Origin: Leptobrachium leishanense
Taxonomy: Eukaryota > Chordata > Amphibia > Anura > Megophryidae
Length of the DNA: 64,000 nt
Assembly: GCA_009667805.1 (NCBI GenBank)
Contig: CM019067.1
Span: forward strand, 247,415,721 to 247,479,720
Direction of reading: 5' to 3'
Shown here: positions 34,560 through 44,978 of the stretch, piece after piece
Layout: every line of letters starts with the position of its first letter
How positions within the stretch are numbered: position 1 is the first letter of the stretch
The notes under the pieces: generated by a model
Told to the model about the DNA's origin: nothing
The model's database searches: none
Seen by the model: the letters and a program-made list of their open reading frames with translations, nothing else
Position numbers and translations under genes: made by a program

Positions 34560-35530
34560 TGGCGGTGAAAAGCAGGAGAATGACTTGAGAATGGAAAATT
34601 CTAGACCAAATAGCCGATTTGGAAAGCGAGAAAAATGGGAGAATTTTTCTGGTTTGGCTATTTTGACCTAGAATTTTCTCTTCAGTCATTCTCCTGAGTT
34701 TCACCTTTCTCTGAATAACCCTGTCAGGGTTATTCAGAGAGCGGTGTAGAGCAGGAGAATGACTGGAGAATGGAAAATTCTAGGTCAAAATAGCCAAACC
34801 AGAAAAATTCTCCCATTTAGGCTAGGGTCAGACTAGCGAATTTTTAACATGCGTTTAGGCGCACTTAAATCACGGCCGCACTAGCAGCAAATGACGGGCA
34901 ATGACAGCCAATATACGAAGTACGGTCGCACGAAAGTCCGGCTGCGCAACGCAAGTGGAAAATGAACGCATTTTTTCGAGAACGCAGAACCGCTAGTACG
35001 GACATACAGAGTGCGCTGCGTCCACTAGCGGCGTGTGTGCGTGATTTGGAGACGTCAGACCCTGCTCATGTCTGGCCAACATAACGTCCAGACACCCAAA
35101 GTTTGCTGGTTTGGATCCGTAAAAAAATCACGCACAAAAATTCACATCGTATGACCGTTTTCGCGCATTCCCTGAAAAAATAAGGCAATGCGTTCGGACG
35201 CACTTTTTGACGGTCGCTGTGAAAAATGCGTTAGTCTGACCCTAGCCTTATCTCACTTTCCAAATCGGCTATTTGGTCCAGATTGTTCTTTTCCTGCCAT
35301 TCTCCTGGTTTTCACCTTTCTCTGAACAACCCTGAGAGAAAGGTGAAAGCCAGGAGAACTGGCAGGAGAAGAGAACAATCGAGACCAAATAGCCGATTTG
35401 GAAAGTGAGATAAATGGGAGAATTTTTCTGGTTTGGCTATTTTGACCTAGAATTTTCACTTCTCCAGTTATTCTCCTGCTTTTCACCGCTCTCTGAATAA
35501 CCCTGTGAATGTTTAATCCCGAGGTGAAAA
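34560..35530. repeat. tandem palindromic modules (CAGGGTTATTCAGAG)
   Basis: Repeated modules with TCTCTGAATAACCCTG ends and mirror blocks TCTGGTTTGGCTATTTTGAC and its complement. They fold internally. One module boundary lies at 34724-34726 and a second CCTGAGAGAAAGGTGAAAGC centre near 35333. Confidence 0.6.
34820..35247 (-). mobile_element. Harbinger-like MITE D (subfamily 2)
   Basis: Ends GGCTAGGGTCAGACTAGCG and complement TAGTCTGACCCTAGCC, flanked by TTA on both sides (34817-34819 and 35248-35250). The paralogous empty site is the complement of GAGATAAATGGG at 35408-35419, showing exactly one TTA. The same right junction is found at 7981-7993. Confidence 0.85.
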
Positions 35531-35544
35531 ATAACACTGCTTAA

Positions 35545-36431
35545 GGCTGGGGTCAGACGAGCGCAGTTATCACGTCCGTGTTGCCGCACATTTGTACGTC
35601 CGTGGCAGCATAGCATTCTGACCAATGGAGCCCCACACACGAAGTACGTCCGCACGGAAGTGCGGATGCATGGCGGATGCAGCAAATGAACACAGGTTAG
35701 GCAAGAACGTAATACTGCTAGAACGGACGTGCGGAGTGCGCTACGTCCGCAACGTCCGTGTAGCTTTGAATGTGAGTGATGAAACGAGGTCAGATGGACT
35801 GCATTTATACGTCCAGCATTTTAGGCTAGGGACAGATGAGCGCATTTTCTGCGGCCACCGTCAAAATGTACGTCGATGCGTGCGCACGCATTTTTTCACG
35901 GAATACGCTTAAGTGGTCAGACGATGCGCAATTCTGGACGTATTTCATGACGGTGGGGTAAAAAGAAGTCTAGGGAAATCCGGCTGTTTGAACGTTATGT
36001 TGGCCGCACACTAGCAGCGTCTGACGTCTCCTAATCACGCACACACGCTGCTATGCGGCCGCAGCGCACTTTGTACGTCAGTAGCAGCGGTTTCACGTTC
36101 TGATAAAAATGCGTTCATTTGCTGGTTGCGTGGTGTCGGCGCACTTTTGTACGCACGTACTGCGTATATTGGCCGTCATTGGCCGTTATGTGCTGCTACT
36201 GCCGCCGTGATTTAGTGCGCCTGCACGCGCGTTCCGACTGCCCCACTCTGACCCTAGCCTTTGACGGACAGAATGTTTTTTCATTTTAATTTATTTTCCC
36301 TGCTACATCAGTCAAAAAATACATCAGTGAAAAAAAGGACTGTTTGGCTACTACCTTGTTGTCAGTCAGTAAGTACGTCCGTACTGCACGGATGCAGAGT
36401 CCGTACAAAATGCGCTCATCTGACCCTAGCC
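35545..36431 (+). mobile_element. Harbinger-like MITE E (subfamily 1), split by MITE N
   Basis: Ends GGCTGGGGTCAGACGAGCGC and complement CATCTGACCCTAGCC; flanks TAA (35542-35544) and TTA (36432-36434). The empty hAT paralogue reads GCTTTAGATG at 8283-8292. Sequence matches 49630-50076 on both sides of the inner insertion at 35824-36259. Confidence 0.85.
35824..36259 (+). mobile_element. Harbinger-like MITE N nested in MITE E
   Basis: Ends GGCTAGGGACAGATGAGCGC and complement ACTCTGACCCTAGCC; flanks TTA and TTT. It interrupts CCAGCATTTTT..GACGGAC, which is continuous in copy I near 49896-49915. Confidence 0.85.
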
Positions 36432-36465
36432 TTAGATGTTATTTTGAATTTTTTTCAAACACCAG

Positions 36466-36515
36466 TTAACCACTTGGCTGCTATGAACACGCTCAGCGCG
36501 TCCAGCCAAGTGGTT
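36466..36515. repeat. TTAA-element terminus with hairpin
   Basis: TTAACCACTTGGCTGCTATG at the left and its partner CAGCCAAGTGG form a hairpin around ACGCTCAGCGCGT. It looks like the second end of the TTAACCCTTTCGCTGC element family (9 of 12 terminal bases agree). Confidence 0.55.
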
Positions 36516-36553
36516 CTCCTGTGCTATGGACGCGTATTGCTGCGCCCCACCCC

Positions 36554-36960
36554 CCCGGTGAGGAAGCCTTTTGATACATTATCTATTTTGGCGAAACGCG
36601 TCCTGGCTTATTGTTTTTGTTTTTATTTGTTATTAAATATTTTATTCATTTAAAAACATTTTTAATGTTTTCATTTACCCTATACTCTTTGGAGTTTTTT
36701 ATGGGCTCCTTCGAGTGGACTCTTTGGATTCAGTAACCTCCGGATAATCGGGATATCTATCCTCGCCAGGAGAACCAATCCTTTCCAAGAGGGGCACTTG
36801 GGTGACCAGTGAGCGACCCTAAAAACGACTGACCCAGAACCAGGAGGGTTCCACTTCATGTGAGTGAGATCTATTCATCTATCCTTTCCACTAAGTGATA
36901 TACGGGTCGCACTATGATGTCTTTTTCTCTCTTCATTTGAGGGATACCCTGAAGAGGATT
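36554..36960. repeat. dispersed repeat with GGCGAAACGCGTC motif
   Basis: GAAGCCTTTTGATACATT followed by TTGGCGAAACGCGTCC is a motif of dispersed amphibian repeats. I cannot define its ends or class here. Confidence 0.35.
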
Positions 36961-37664
36961 ACGGAAAGTTTTTGAAATCCATCATACTCAAGAAGGACAT
37001 TGTTATAGCTACACTACCTCTGTTTGTATTCTTATGTTGATGGTTGAGTAACAAGGACCATTTAAGTGTTTCAGCGATTTTCCATATATATCCGATCAGC
37101 GCTACATTGTGATTGTTTTTATAATTACTATCCAAATAGTGATCACAATGAAGCAGACAGTTTATCTCCAGTTTCCAGAATTGACAAACAGCCTTATCAC
37201 TAAATGGCAGGGGGAATGAGATAGCAGACCCCACAGATCTAATCAGATGTACAAGCAAGTGTCAAAGCTTATTCCGAACCAGGCCAAGGCAATAAATTTA
37301 AAGAATGTATCTGAAAACGTTGTGTTGGAACAAACATTAAGAGACAGAACCATAAAGGCATAATCATAAAGCGATCAAAACTACAACTATGTGTAGATAA
37401 AGTAAATAAACAACAAAACAGTCTTGTGCTGGCGCCACAGGCATGTCAAAGTGATGTAAAAAAAACAAACAAACAAACCCAGAGACCACATGGGTGTTTA
37501 TAAAACCTGGAGCGTATATTATGGACATACCACAAGAATTTTTCCTCTTATTTTTTTTTCATAATACATTTCAGATAATGTTAAGAATACATGTGTACCA
37601 ACCATTTTTATAATGTAAATTTAAAAGGGACACTCTAATTGGTCATGCTGTGTACACTTATTCT
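36961..37664. other. no recognised feature
   Basis: AT-rich DNA; nothing supported. Confidence 0.4.
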
Positions 37665-37726
37665 GTTTCTCCCATTGTACAGCGCTAAGGAATTTGTTGG
37701 TGCTTTATAAATACTTGTAACTGTAC
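37665..37726 (+). repeat. L2-type 3' tail
   Basis: CCCATTGTACAGCGCTAAGG followed by TTGGTGCTTTATAAATACTT. Confidence 0.7.
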
Positions 37727-38165
37727 ACTTGGTGGTTGTTGAGTCCCCATAATAGCTGTGTTGGCCTTCGAACACAGATTATAGATCTAGTTATTTTAAA
37801 ATTTTCTATAAAAAGTGCAATAAAAGATCTACTTTTCTTTTAAAATTTGATTTCTATTTTTTTTTGCCCATAAACCTGCCTGTTCAGTTCCTCAGAAGCT
37901 GCTGAATTGCTATATTGCAGCAGTTCAGTTTCCTGCAGCAGTCTCACTGAACGCTTTTGGCTGTGAATATTGAAGCAAAAGGGCAGAGGATTGCTTAATG
38001 AAAGGTGCTGCTTCTGCAATATCCACTGTAGTCCCAGTGGCGTAGCGTGGGGGGGGGGCTGGGAGGCCGTGGCCCCGGGCGCAGTTTTCTTAGGGGCGCA
38101 TAATTTCAAAAGAAATTTGCGCCCCTAAAAGTTGAGGCCCGGGCTTGGGCTGCTGTTCGAATGCT

Positions 38166-38410
38166 CTATCGGCATTCGGACAGCCGCCCCTGGAGCTCCG
38201 TCTCCGGCATACTTACCTGCCTGAGCGGTGTAGGGAAAGTTTCCTCGCTTCCGCTCTTTGAAGGACCCAAGCCGCGGTCACGTGGGACTCCCACGTGACC
38301 GCGGCTTGGGTCCTTCAACGAGCGGAAGCGGGGAAACTTTCCCTACACCGCTCAGGCAGGTAAGTATGCCGGAGACGGAGCTCCAGGGGCAGCTGTCTGA
38401 ATGCCGATGG
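38166..38410. repeat. GC-rich palindrome with mirrored consensus splice donors
   Basis: Arms of about 120 bp centred on CGTGGGACTCCCACG at 38281-38295, nearly perfect. The left arm contains ATACTTACCTG (38209-38219) and the right arm CAGGTAAGTAT (38357-38367). Each is an 11-of-11 5' splice donor match on opposite strands; the right-hand one reads towards the minisatellite. Confidence 0.9.
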
Positions 38411-38448
38411 GGCGGCTGTTCGAATGCTCTATGTCTGGTCTGGGGTCT

Positions 38449-39709
38449 GAGCTGGGGCATATCCATGAGAGCGCGGGGGGCAGTATATCCACGAGCTGGG
38501 GCAGTATATCCACGAGCTGGGGCAGTATATCCACGTGCTGGGGCAGTATATCCACGTGCTGGGGCAGTATATCCACGTGCTGGGGCAGTATATCCACGTG
38601 CTGGGGCAGTATATCCACGTGCTGGGGCAGTATATCCACGTGCTGGGGCAGTATATCCACGTGCTGGGGCAGTATATCCACGAGCTGGGGCAATATATCC
38701 ACGAGCTGGGGCAATATATCCACGAGCTGGGGCAATATATCCACGAGCTGGGGCAATATATCCACGAGCTGGGGCAATATATCCACGAGCTGGGGCAATA
38801 TATCCACGAGCTGGGGCAATATATCCACGAGCTGGGGCAATATATCCACGAGCTGGGGCAATATATCCACGAGCTGGGGCAATATATCCACGAGCTGGGG
38901 CAATATATCCACGAGCTGGGGCAATATATCCACGAGCTGGGGCAGTATTTCCACGAGCTGGGGCAATATATCCATGAGCTGGGGCAGTATTTCCATGAGC
39001 TGGGGCAGTATATCCAGGAGCTGGGGCAGTATATCCATGAGCTGGGGCAGTATATCCATGTGCTGGGGCAGTATATTCATGAGCTGGGGCAGTATATCCA
39101 TGTGTGAGCTGGGGCAGTATATCCATGTGTGAGCTGGGGCAGTATATCCATGTGTGAGCTGGGGCAGTATATCCATGTGTGAGCTGGGGCAGTATATCCA
39201 TGTGTGAGCTGGGGCAGTATATCCATGTGTGAGCTGGGGCAGTATATCCATGTGTGAGTTGGGGCAGTATATCCATGTGTGAGCTGGGGCAGTATATCCA
39301 TGTGTGAGCTGGGCCGGCAAATCCATGTGTGAGCTGGGGTGGCAAATCCATGTGTGAGCTGGGGCGGCAAATCCATGTGTGAGCTGGGGCGGCAAATCCA
39401 TGTGTGAGCTGGGGCGGCAAATCCATGTGTGAGCTGGGGCGGCAAATCCATGTGTGAGCTGGGGCGGCAAATCCATGTGTGAGCTGGGGCGGCAAATCCA
39501 TGTGTGAGCTGGGGCGGCAATCCATGTGTGAGCTGGGGCGGCAAATCCATGTGTGAGCTGGGGCAAATCCATGTGTGAGCTGGGGCAAATCCATGTGTGA
39601 GCTGGGGCAAATCCATGTGTGAGCTGGGGCAAATCCATGTGAGAGCTGGGGCAAATCCATGTGAGAGCTGGGGCAGTATCCATGTGTGAGCTGGCTGGGG
39701 CAATATCGA
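38449..39709. repeat. 21-25-bp minisatellite, about 55 copies, phased variants
   Basis: Successive blocks are: 21-bp units GAGCTGGGGCAATATATCCAC to about 39100, 25-bp units with TGTGTGAGCTGGGGCAGTAT to about 39310, 25-bp units with GGGGCGGCAAATCCA to about 39560, then 22-bp GGGGCAAATCCA units. The complement CAGCTCACACATGGATATAC is homologous to the arrays at 6258, 25781 and 51477. Confidence 0.93.
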
Positions 39710-39794
39710 TAACGTGTCCACAGGTTGGGGGGGGGCGCACAATTCTTGCCTGGCCCCGGGCGCTGACAACCCACGCTACGCCACTGTGTAGTCC

Positions 39795-40688
39795 ATTTTA
39801 TTACCACTTTAGTGTTAATGTTTACCATGTTCCAATAAATATTTGGTGTTTTGGTCCATTGAAACCTCAAACTAAACATTTCCTTATTGACTCAGTGGAG
39901 GCAGCCATCTTTCCCACAACACACTCAGCTACTCTGCACTGCAGCACCTCTCTACTTAGCTGCAAGTGCTAAATTAGCATTGCTGAGCACTGAACTGCAG
40001 CACAGCGTTCAGTGCCAAGTTGCTAATTTAGCACTTGCAGCGGCTGAGGAACTGAACGCGCCTCAGGAGTGTATTATTGCATAGCCAAAAAGACCTGGAA
40101 CTGGGGAAGCAGATTGAGGAGGGAGTTTATTTTAGGGTTCTGGGAGAATTTTTAGACAATAAATAAAATTCATCATTCATTTTTTCCATATTGTCCCTTC
40201 TTTTAGCCGTCTGATATATTTGAGTCATACACAGATGCAATGCCATAAGACTCACAGCAATGAGTCTCTAAACTATACTTTTATTTTTTTGATCATTTGA
40301 TGTAAATAAAAATAAAATCTTGAACAAAATCATAGCTTGGCAGTATTTGTCTTCAATTTCATGTTGGCAAATTTGAGATCAAGTCGGGGAGGGGGGTGCA
40401 GGCGGGCAGCACCAAGTCCAAACCCACCACTGAGCAAACCAAAACAATTCTATTAATCCTTATTGAAAATTCCAATCCAGTCTGCTGAGCCTTTTGTCTC
40501 TCAGTCATACAATAGGAAACTTTCCAACTGGGATGATGTTTTATGTTACCGGGTCATCAAAAGCTCAGAGATAAGGTCAATAAAAAGGTCATTAAAAGGG
40601 TCATACAGCTTCTTTTTAACCATTGATAAATACTGCCAGGTAAAAGAAGCATTGATATTCTAGTAGGGTTCAAATTGAGCAGAAACAC
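39795..40688. other. no recognised gene; contains one hairpin
   Basis: Unremarkable AT-rich DNA apart from the hairpin at 39961-40039. Confidence 0.4.
39961..40039. repeat. 79-nt perfect-stem hairpin
   Basis: TGCAAGTGCTAAATTAGCA pairs without mismatch with TGCTAATTTAGCACTTGCA. After a small internal loop, CACTGAAC pairs with GTTCAGTG around an 11-nt loop. It could be a tiny foldback element or a hairpin RNA precursor; sequence alone cannot decide. Confidence 0.6.
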
Positions 40689-40691
40689 TAA

Positions 40692-41134
40692 GGCTGGGGT
40701 CAGACGAGCGCACTCTGTGCACCCGTGCTGACATGGGTTCCGGAGTCCATCGCAGCTTTGTGACGCTGCGACGGGGCCAGCCACATGCTGTTGCGCACAC
40801 ATGAACTGCGCGTGTGACATCGGTCATGCTGCGTCCGTGCAGCAAATCTCCTTATCGAAGCACTAAGATGCATGTTGTTGACGGGGTTGCAAAGTGCAAT
40901 CCTCCATAGGACCACAGGGTTGGTGCATTCAACTTGCTGAAATCACACCAAATGAAAGAGCACCAACATTTCAGAGAAATTCCTGTGCTCTTTGAATAAC
41001 CCCTCCATAGGAGGATCAAGTCTTGCAGCGCTGAGCGCACTAACTGCACTCAGCCAGACAGGCGTCGAATGGAAGGAACGTCCACTCTCATGGACTTTCC
41101 TTCCTCTCTTACTACCGCTCATCTGACCCCAGCC
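40692..41134. mobile_element. Harbinger-like MITE F (subfamily 3)
   Basis: Ends GGCTGGGGTCAGACGAGCGC and complement TCATCTGACCCCAGCC, flanked by TAA on both sides. Contains GACGGGG..GCCA and GTGGA..GGAACGTCCA blocks shared with 44478 and 59913. A GGGGTTATTCAAAGAG-type piece lies inside (inverted, near 40990). Confidence 0.8.
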
Positions 41135-41339
41135 TAAATCAGCTGTGGCTACTCTCTAGTTACCATTATTCCACTGCTGTTCGCAACTGTGAATATATTT
41201 CAGCACTTTTAGAATGTCAAAAACATAAACAACTAAAATTGAACAACTGTTAAACCACTTGTGGACAACTCTGGGAGAGATTACAGGGGAAACAACAATG
41301 TAAACTATTCTGAGCAATTCCACCTGAAACCACAATGGA

Positions 41340-41895
41340 AACAAAGGTGGATAGAGTAGAGGCAACATCACTGCTCTACAAACATGAAAACCCAGGCTTG
41401 ATTCCCATCCAGAGCACCTCTCCAGTAAGTGTCCTTGGGCAAGACACCAAACGGTACATACTTGCCTACCACACAATATCGGCTGTGGAGTCCAGTGGTA
41501 ACGTCTCTACCCTTCGACTATGGAGAAGCAAGTCAACATACCGTTCAGCACATCCCTCCAATACAACTGTGAAGGAGCAAGTCTCGACTTTACGAGAAGC
41601 GGGTTCAACCTAACCACCAGGTCGTTGATCTACAATCATGGAAAGGCTTGACTCGATCACACTCAGAAGATGTCACCAGCGACTGTCTTTGGGCAAGACG
41701 CCACCGATAAGGATGCGCCTACGTCACAGAAAATACTTGTACTTCCCAGATTGTAAATTCCCTTCGGAACAGGGTACCCCTGAATCAGACCGTATCATCC
41801 ATGTAAGGTGTTCTATTGTATCAACCCCTTGTACACGGATCTTTTAAAGCGCTGCAGAATTTGTGGCGCTATATAAGAGGATAATAATAATAACC
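41340..41895 (+). repeat. tRNA-derived SINE sequences with L2-type tail
   Basis: Three SINE-like heads follow each other: GTAGAGGCAACATCACTGCT with GCTTGATTCCC; GTCCAGTGGTAACGTCTC with the B-box-like GCGGGTTCAACC; then a CTTTGGGCAAGACGCC block. They end with AGATTGTAAATTCCCTTCGG, a degraded GCGCTGCAGAATTTGTGGCG, and ATATAAGAGG plus (ATA)n. Confidence 0.6.
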
Positions 41896-42399
41896 ATGAT
41901 GAACAATTTCGGTAGAAACAACGTTGAAAATTACAGTGAACCACGGTGGAACTTCCCTGGATAGGGAATTTGCCGTACTTTGACTAGAACAATGGTGGCT
42001 AGTCAATAGATCTTTAAGATGTTACTCAATTTTCCGAACTGCAGTGGAAAGTTGCAAGAGTTTTTTGCATTTAAGAGGAGGATAGTTTGGAAACAATAAA
42101 CAAACTTCAGATTCAGTTATTTTGGGCTAACATTTGCAATACTGCATCAATTCACTACATAGACACCTTTAGAAACTTACTACAATGTATAATTCATTCT
42201 GTCGCTAAGTGCTACAATGACCCACCACCATTGTGACATGTTAAAAGAGCTAAACTGGTCGTTGCTGGAATCTAGATGCACTCTTTTCCTTTCCAACCTG
42301 GTGTTTTTCTGGGAAGCTACCACCCTACCTGAATAGAATACTTCCCCCAGCAGTTCCCTCATCCTATAATCTCTGATCCAGGACCAGCTCCTTACTAAG
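41896..42399. other. no recognised feature
   Basis: Nothing supported. Confidence 0.35.
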
Positions 42400-43050
42400 G
42401 GTAAGTAGTCAATGTAATAGAGCAGCAGGAAATGCTAGCAGAATGCTTGGTTGTGTAGGGAGAGGTATTAGCAGTAGGAAAAGGGAAGTGCTCATGCCAC
42501 TGTACAGAGCACTGGTGAGACCTCACTTGGAGTACTGTGTGCAGTACTGGAGACCGTATCTCCAGAAGGATATAGACATCTTAGAGAGAGTTCAGAGAAG
42601 GGCTACTAAAATGGTGTACGGCTTGAAGGAGAAAAGTTACCAGGAAAGGCTTAATGATCTTAACATGTACAGCTTGGAAAAAAGACGAGACAGAGGAGAT
42701 ATGATAGAAACCTTTAAATACGTAAAGGGAATCCACAAGGTAGAGGAAGGGAGTATATTTAAAAGGAAACAAAGTAGCAAAACAAGAGGACATAGTCTTA
42801 GATTAGAGGGGCAAAGGTTTAAAAGGAACATCAGGAAGCATTATTTTACTGAGAGGGTGGTGGATACATGGAACAGCCTTCCAGTTGAAGTGGTAGAGGC
42901 TAAAACAGTAATTGAATTTAAGCAGGCATGGGATAGGCATAAGGCTATCCTAAACAAAAGATAAATCCAGGTAAAGTATCCTTGTAATTGGGCAGACTAG
43001 ATGGGTTCTTATCTGAAAGGATCTTATCTGCCGACATTTTCTATGTTACT
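42400..43050 (+). mobile_element. CR1/Jockey-group LINE, 5'-truncated copy 1
   Basis: Retains the last 170 or so codons of the reverse transcriptase ORF and a 3' UTR ending CAGACTAGATGGG..TTTTCTATGTTA. The 3' part is repeated at 54060-54337. Everything upstream is absent, the usual result of incomplete reverse transcription. Confidence 0.85.
42443..42964 (+). pseudogene. LINE reverse transcriptase ORF, C-terminal fragment
   Basis: The 173-codon open frame includes VRPHLEYCVQYWRPYLQKDI, then LERVQRRATKMVYGLKEKSY, SLEKRRDRGDMIETFKYVKG, KTRGHSLRLEGQRFKRNIRK and VVDTWNSLPVEVVEAKTVIE. These are the hallmark C-terminal blocks downstream of the catalytic YxDD core in CR1/L2/Jockey-group non-LTR retrotransposons. 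The endonuclease and the polymerase active site are missing, so it is a dead fragment although this stretch is uninterrupted. The first Met is arbitrary: the reading is open upstream and simply reflects the truncation point. The intactness suggests a fairly young insertion. Exact clade assignment within the group is uncertain. Confidence 0.88.
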
Positions 43051-43129
43051 TGCAATACCATAATACAAAAAGAAAGTGGCTCGATTCTCATTTTCCTACA
43101 GAGCACTGCAGTTATAGAATAACCCCCCA

Positions 43130-43410
43130 GACGCCATCAAATCTTCCCCCAGTCTAAAGTCCCTTAAGAGATCTCTGTTAACATACCTCAATACGGAATG
43201 CAACTGTAAACATGTAACATAGGGACTAGATTTCCTACATTTATTTTCTGTGTTAATTTGTATTTTGTTTTTAATATCTTACATTTATTACGTTGTATTT
43301 CTGTAACGACTGTAAAATTTCAATGTTCTTGAACCCAGCACATACTTGAAAACAAGAGAAATCTCAATGTATCCTTCCTGGAAAAATACTTTGCAAATAA
43401 ATAATCTACA
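43130..43410 (+). repeat. LINE/SINE 3' region
   Basis: Ends CAAGAGAAATCTCAATGTAT, then CCTTCCTGGAAAAATACTTT and AAATAAATAA. The same tail occurs inverted at 22935 and 45812. A partial ORF-like stretch (CAAATCTTCCCCCAGTCTAA) lies upstream. Confidence 0.5.
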
Positions 43411-43429
43411 ATCTACCCTGCCCAAGATG

Positions 43430-43690
43430 CTGCTGTGCTGAACTATGACTCCTAGAAACATTTGAATGCAATATGGACAGGTGTAGTTCAGCAACATCTA
43501 AGGGCTCAGAGATTGGAGATCACTAATTTAAGTAGGTACTGTCTAAATTAGGGATCTACAAACATTAGCCCCCCCCCCAGATATTCCTGAACTACACCTA
43601 TCATGATTCTCTGTCCATACTGCATTTAAAGAATTCTAGGAGTTGTAGTTCAGCGACATCGGGGTGGGCAGAGTGTGGAGATCCCAGACT
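43430..43690. repeat. inverted pair of a GTTCAGCAACATC repeat
   Basis: Two passages in opposite order carry TGAACTA..ACTCCTAGAA and TAGTTCAGCAACATC / GAACTACACCTATCATG and TAGGAGTTGTAGTTCAGCGA. Related pieces lie at 44330-44460 and 49300-49360. The ends are not sharp. Confidence 0.5.
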
Positions 43691-44474
43691 TTGAGTACCT
43701 AGTTATCCACGACGCCTAATTTTATATCATGCATTACAAGGCAATTTATGGATCACAGAGCATTATTGGTGCCTTCCTAATGGAGTTAAAAACAGCTGCA
43801 TATAAATTTAAAATGAGCAAATATACATTGCTTAACTAGCTTTGTGCAAAATTTCCATTTTATCCCACATTTAAAGGGATAACAAACCATTTCACATTCC
43901 AAAAAAATGTTATAATAATATTTTTTCAGCATAAAGGAAATGGTTAGTGAAATGGTTGTGAGAGATTACCCATAAAGCTACCTTCAGATGCTGATCTTTA
44001 TCAAATAGAAGAGAAGCAATATTCTTCCATGTCTCCTGACACATAGGAATGCGCTGACCCAATGCCGGTGTTCCAGCAGTTGCAACTGATGCAGCGTTAC
44101 GGCTTGTCATGGACCATGGCTGATTTTTCAAGGTTATTATTCAATGGCAATAAAATCATAGCACAGAATTCAGTCACAGCAGAATCACGCCTGAATTAGA
44201 CTGCATCTGAACTGCACATGATTTTTAAAGACGTGTCTTTTTTGATACGTAAAAATACAAACATACACAGCATTTTTTCCAAAGGATACCCTATAATGGC
44301 AACTACTTTTAGACATCTCTGCTCTAAGAGGATACAAGCCACAGCCTCTCAGATATGGATGGCACACAATTCCCAAAAATCTTTGAATGCAGCAGGTGAT
44401 CAGAGAATCAAGGGAGTTGTAGATCATCAAAATCTGGGGGGAAAGAGTTTGACATCCCTACCTTAGGTCTTTAT
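43691..44474. other. no gene recognised; partial repeat at 44330-44460
   Basis: Holds a degenerate GGGAGTTGTAGATCATCAAA piece related to the repeat at 43430. Otherwise nothing. Confidence 0.35.
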
Positions 44475-44477
44475 TTA

Positions 44478-44807
44478 GGCCGGGGTCAGACGAGCGCACT
44501 ATGTGCGCCCATACTGACGTGCCTCCTGGCGTCTGTCACAGCATTCTGAGACTTTGACGGGGCTGGCAACATGCTGTAGCGCGCGCACACAACAGCGGGG
44601 GTGCTGCGGATGGTCTGAAAGCCTCCCCCCGTTGAAGCGCTACGACGCATGTTCGACGGGGCTGGAAAGCGCGATCCTCCATGGGAGGATTGAGCTTTGA
44701 GCACTAACTGCGTTCAGTGAGGTGGCCAAACGGGTGTCAGAGTGGGAGGAACGTCCACTCTCACGGACATTCCTTCTGCTCTGCATAACGCTCGCCTGAC
44801 CCCAGCT
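44478..44807. mobile_element. Harbinger-like MITE G (subfamily 3)
   Basis: Ends GGCCGGGGTCAGACGAGCGC and complement CGCCTGACCCCAGCT, flanked by TTA on both sides. The right half is repeated as a fragment at 4751-4868. Confidence 0.8.
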
Positions 44808-44978
44808 TTAGTGAGCATGACGTCCGCTACAAAAGTCAGCACCACTTCAGCACATGTCATCATGGCCAGGCAACCAATTGGAGATAAGAGAAGGAAAAGA
44901 TAAAAGGAAGGAAGGTTACGATTATCGTATTGTCTTAATGGGCAAACGACTTGTTCAACCTTCTCATAACAATATTTT

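Larger units (their letters stand above)
34116..36465 (-). mobile_element. hAT composite, copy 2 of a tail-to-tail pair
   Basis: Begins inside the 3' end (its own TAGGGATGAG terminus is missing) and continues through the family's GGAGGTCCCCATAACCTGCC block and the tandem CTCTGAATAACCCTG modules. It is interrupted by Harbinger-like MITEs at 34820 and 35545. At TTAA 36466-36469, the same hAT target as at 32381 and 8320, it switches to TTAA-element sequence; the hAT 5' half does not resume. Confidence 0.7.
38035..39786. mobile_element. hAT-type non-autonomous element (CAGTGGCGTAGC) with minisatellite
   Basis: Terminal repeats CAGTGGCGTAGCGTGGG / CCCACGCTACGCCACTG are flanked by a perfect 8-bp duplication TGTAGTCC (38027-38034 and 39787-39794). 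Subterminal GGCCCCGGGCGC occurs at both ends. The body holds a 245-bp palindrome (38166-38410) and a 1.26-kb minisatellite (38449-39709). Frames of more than 500 codons on the minus strand come from the repeat. No transposase. Confidence 0.93.

Noticed and set aside
38278..39879. Minus-strand frames of 533 and 462 codons
   Set aside because: They translate the hAT-borne minisatellite and palindrome. Overlapping frames on both strands are equally long, so openness reflects unit composition.
42443..42964. Intact host gene of 173 residues
   Set aside because: The sequence is the C-terminal part of a LINE reverse transcriptase, and its 3' part is repeated at 54060.
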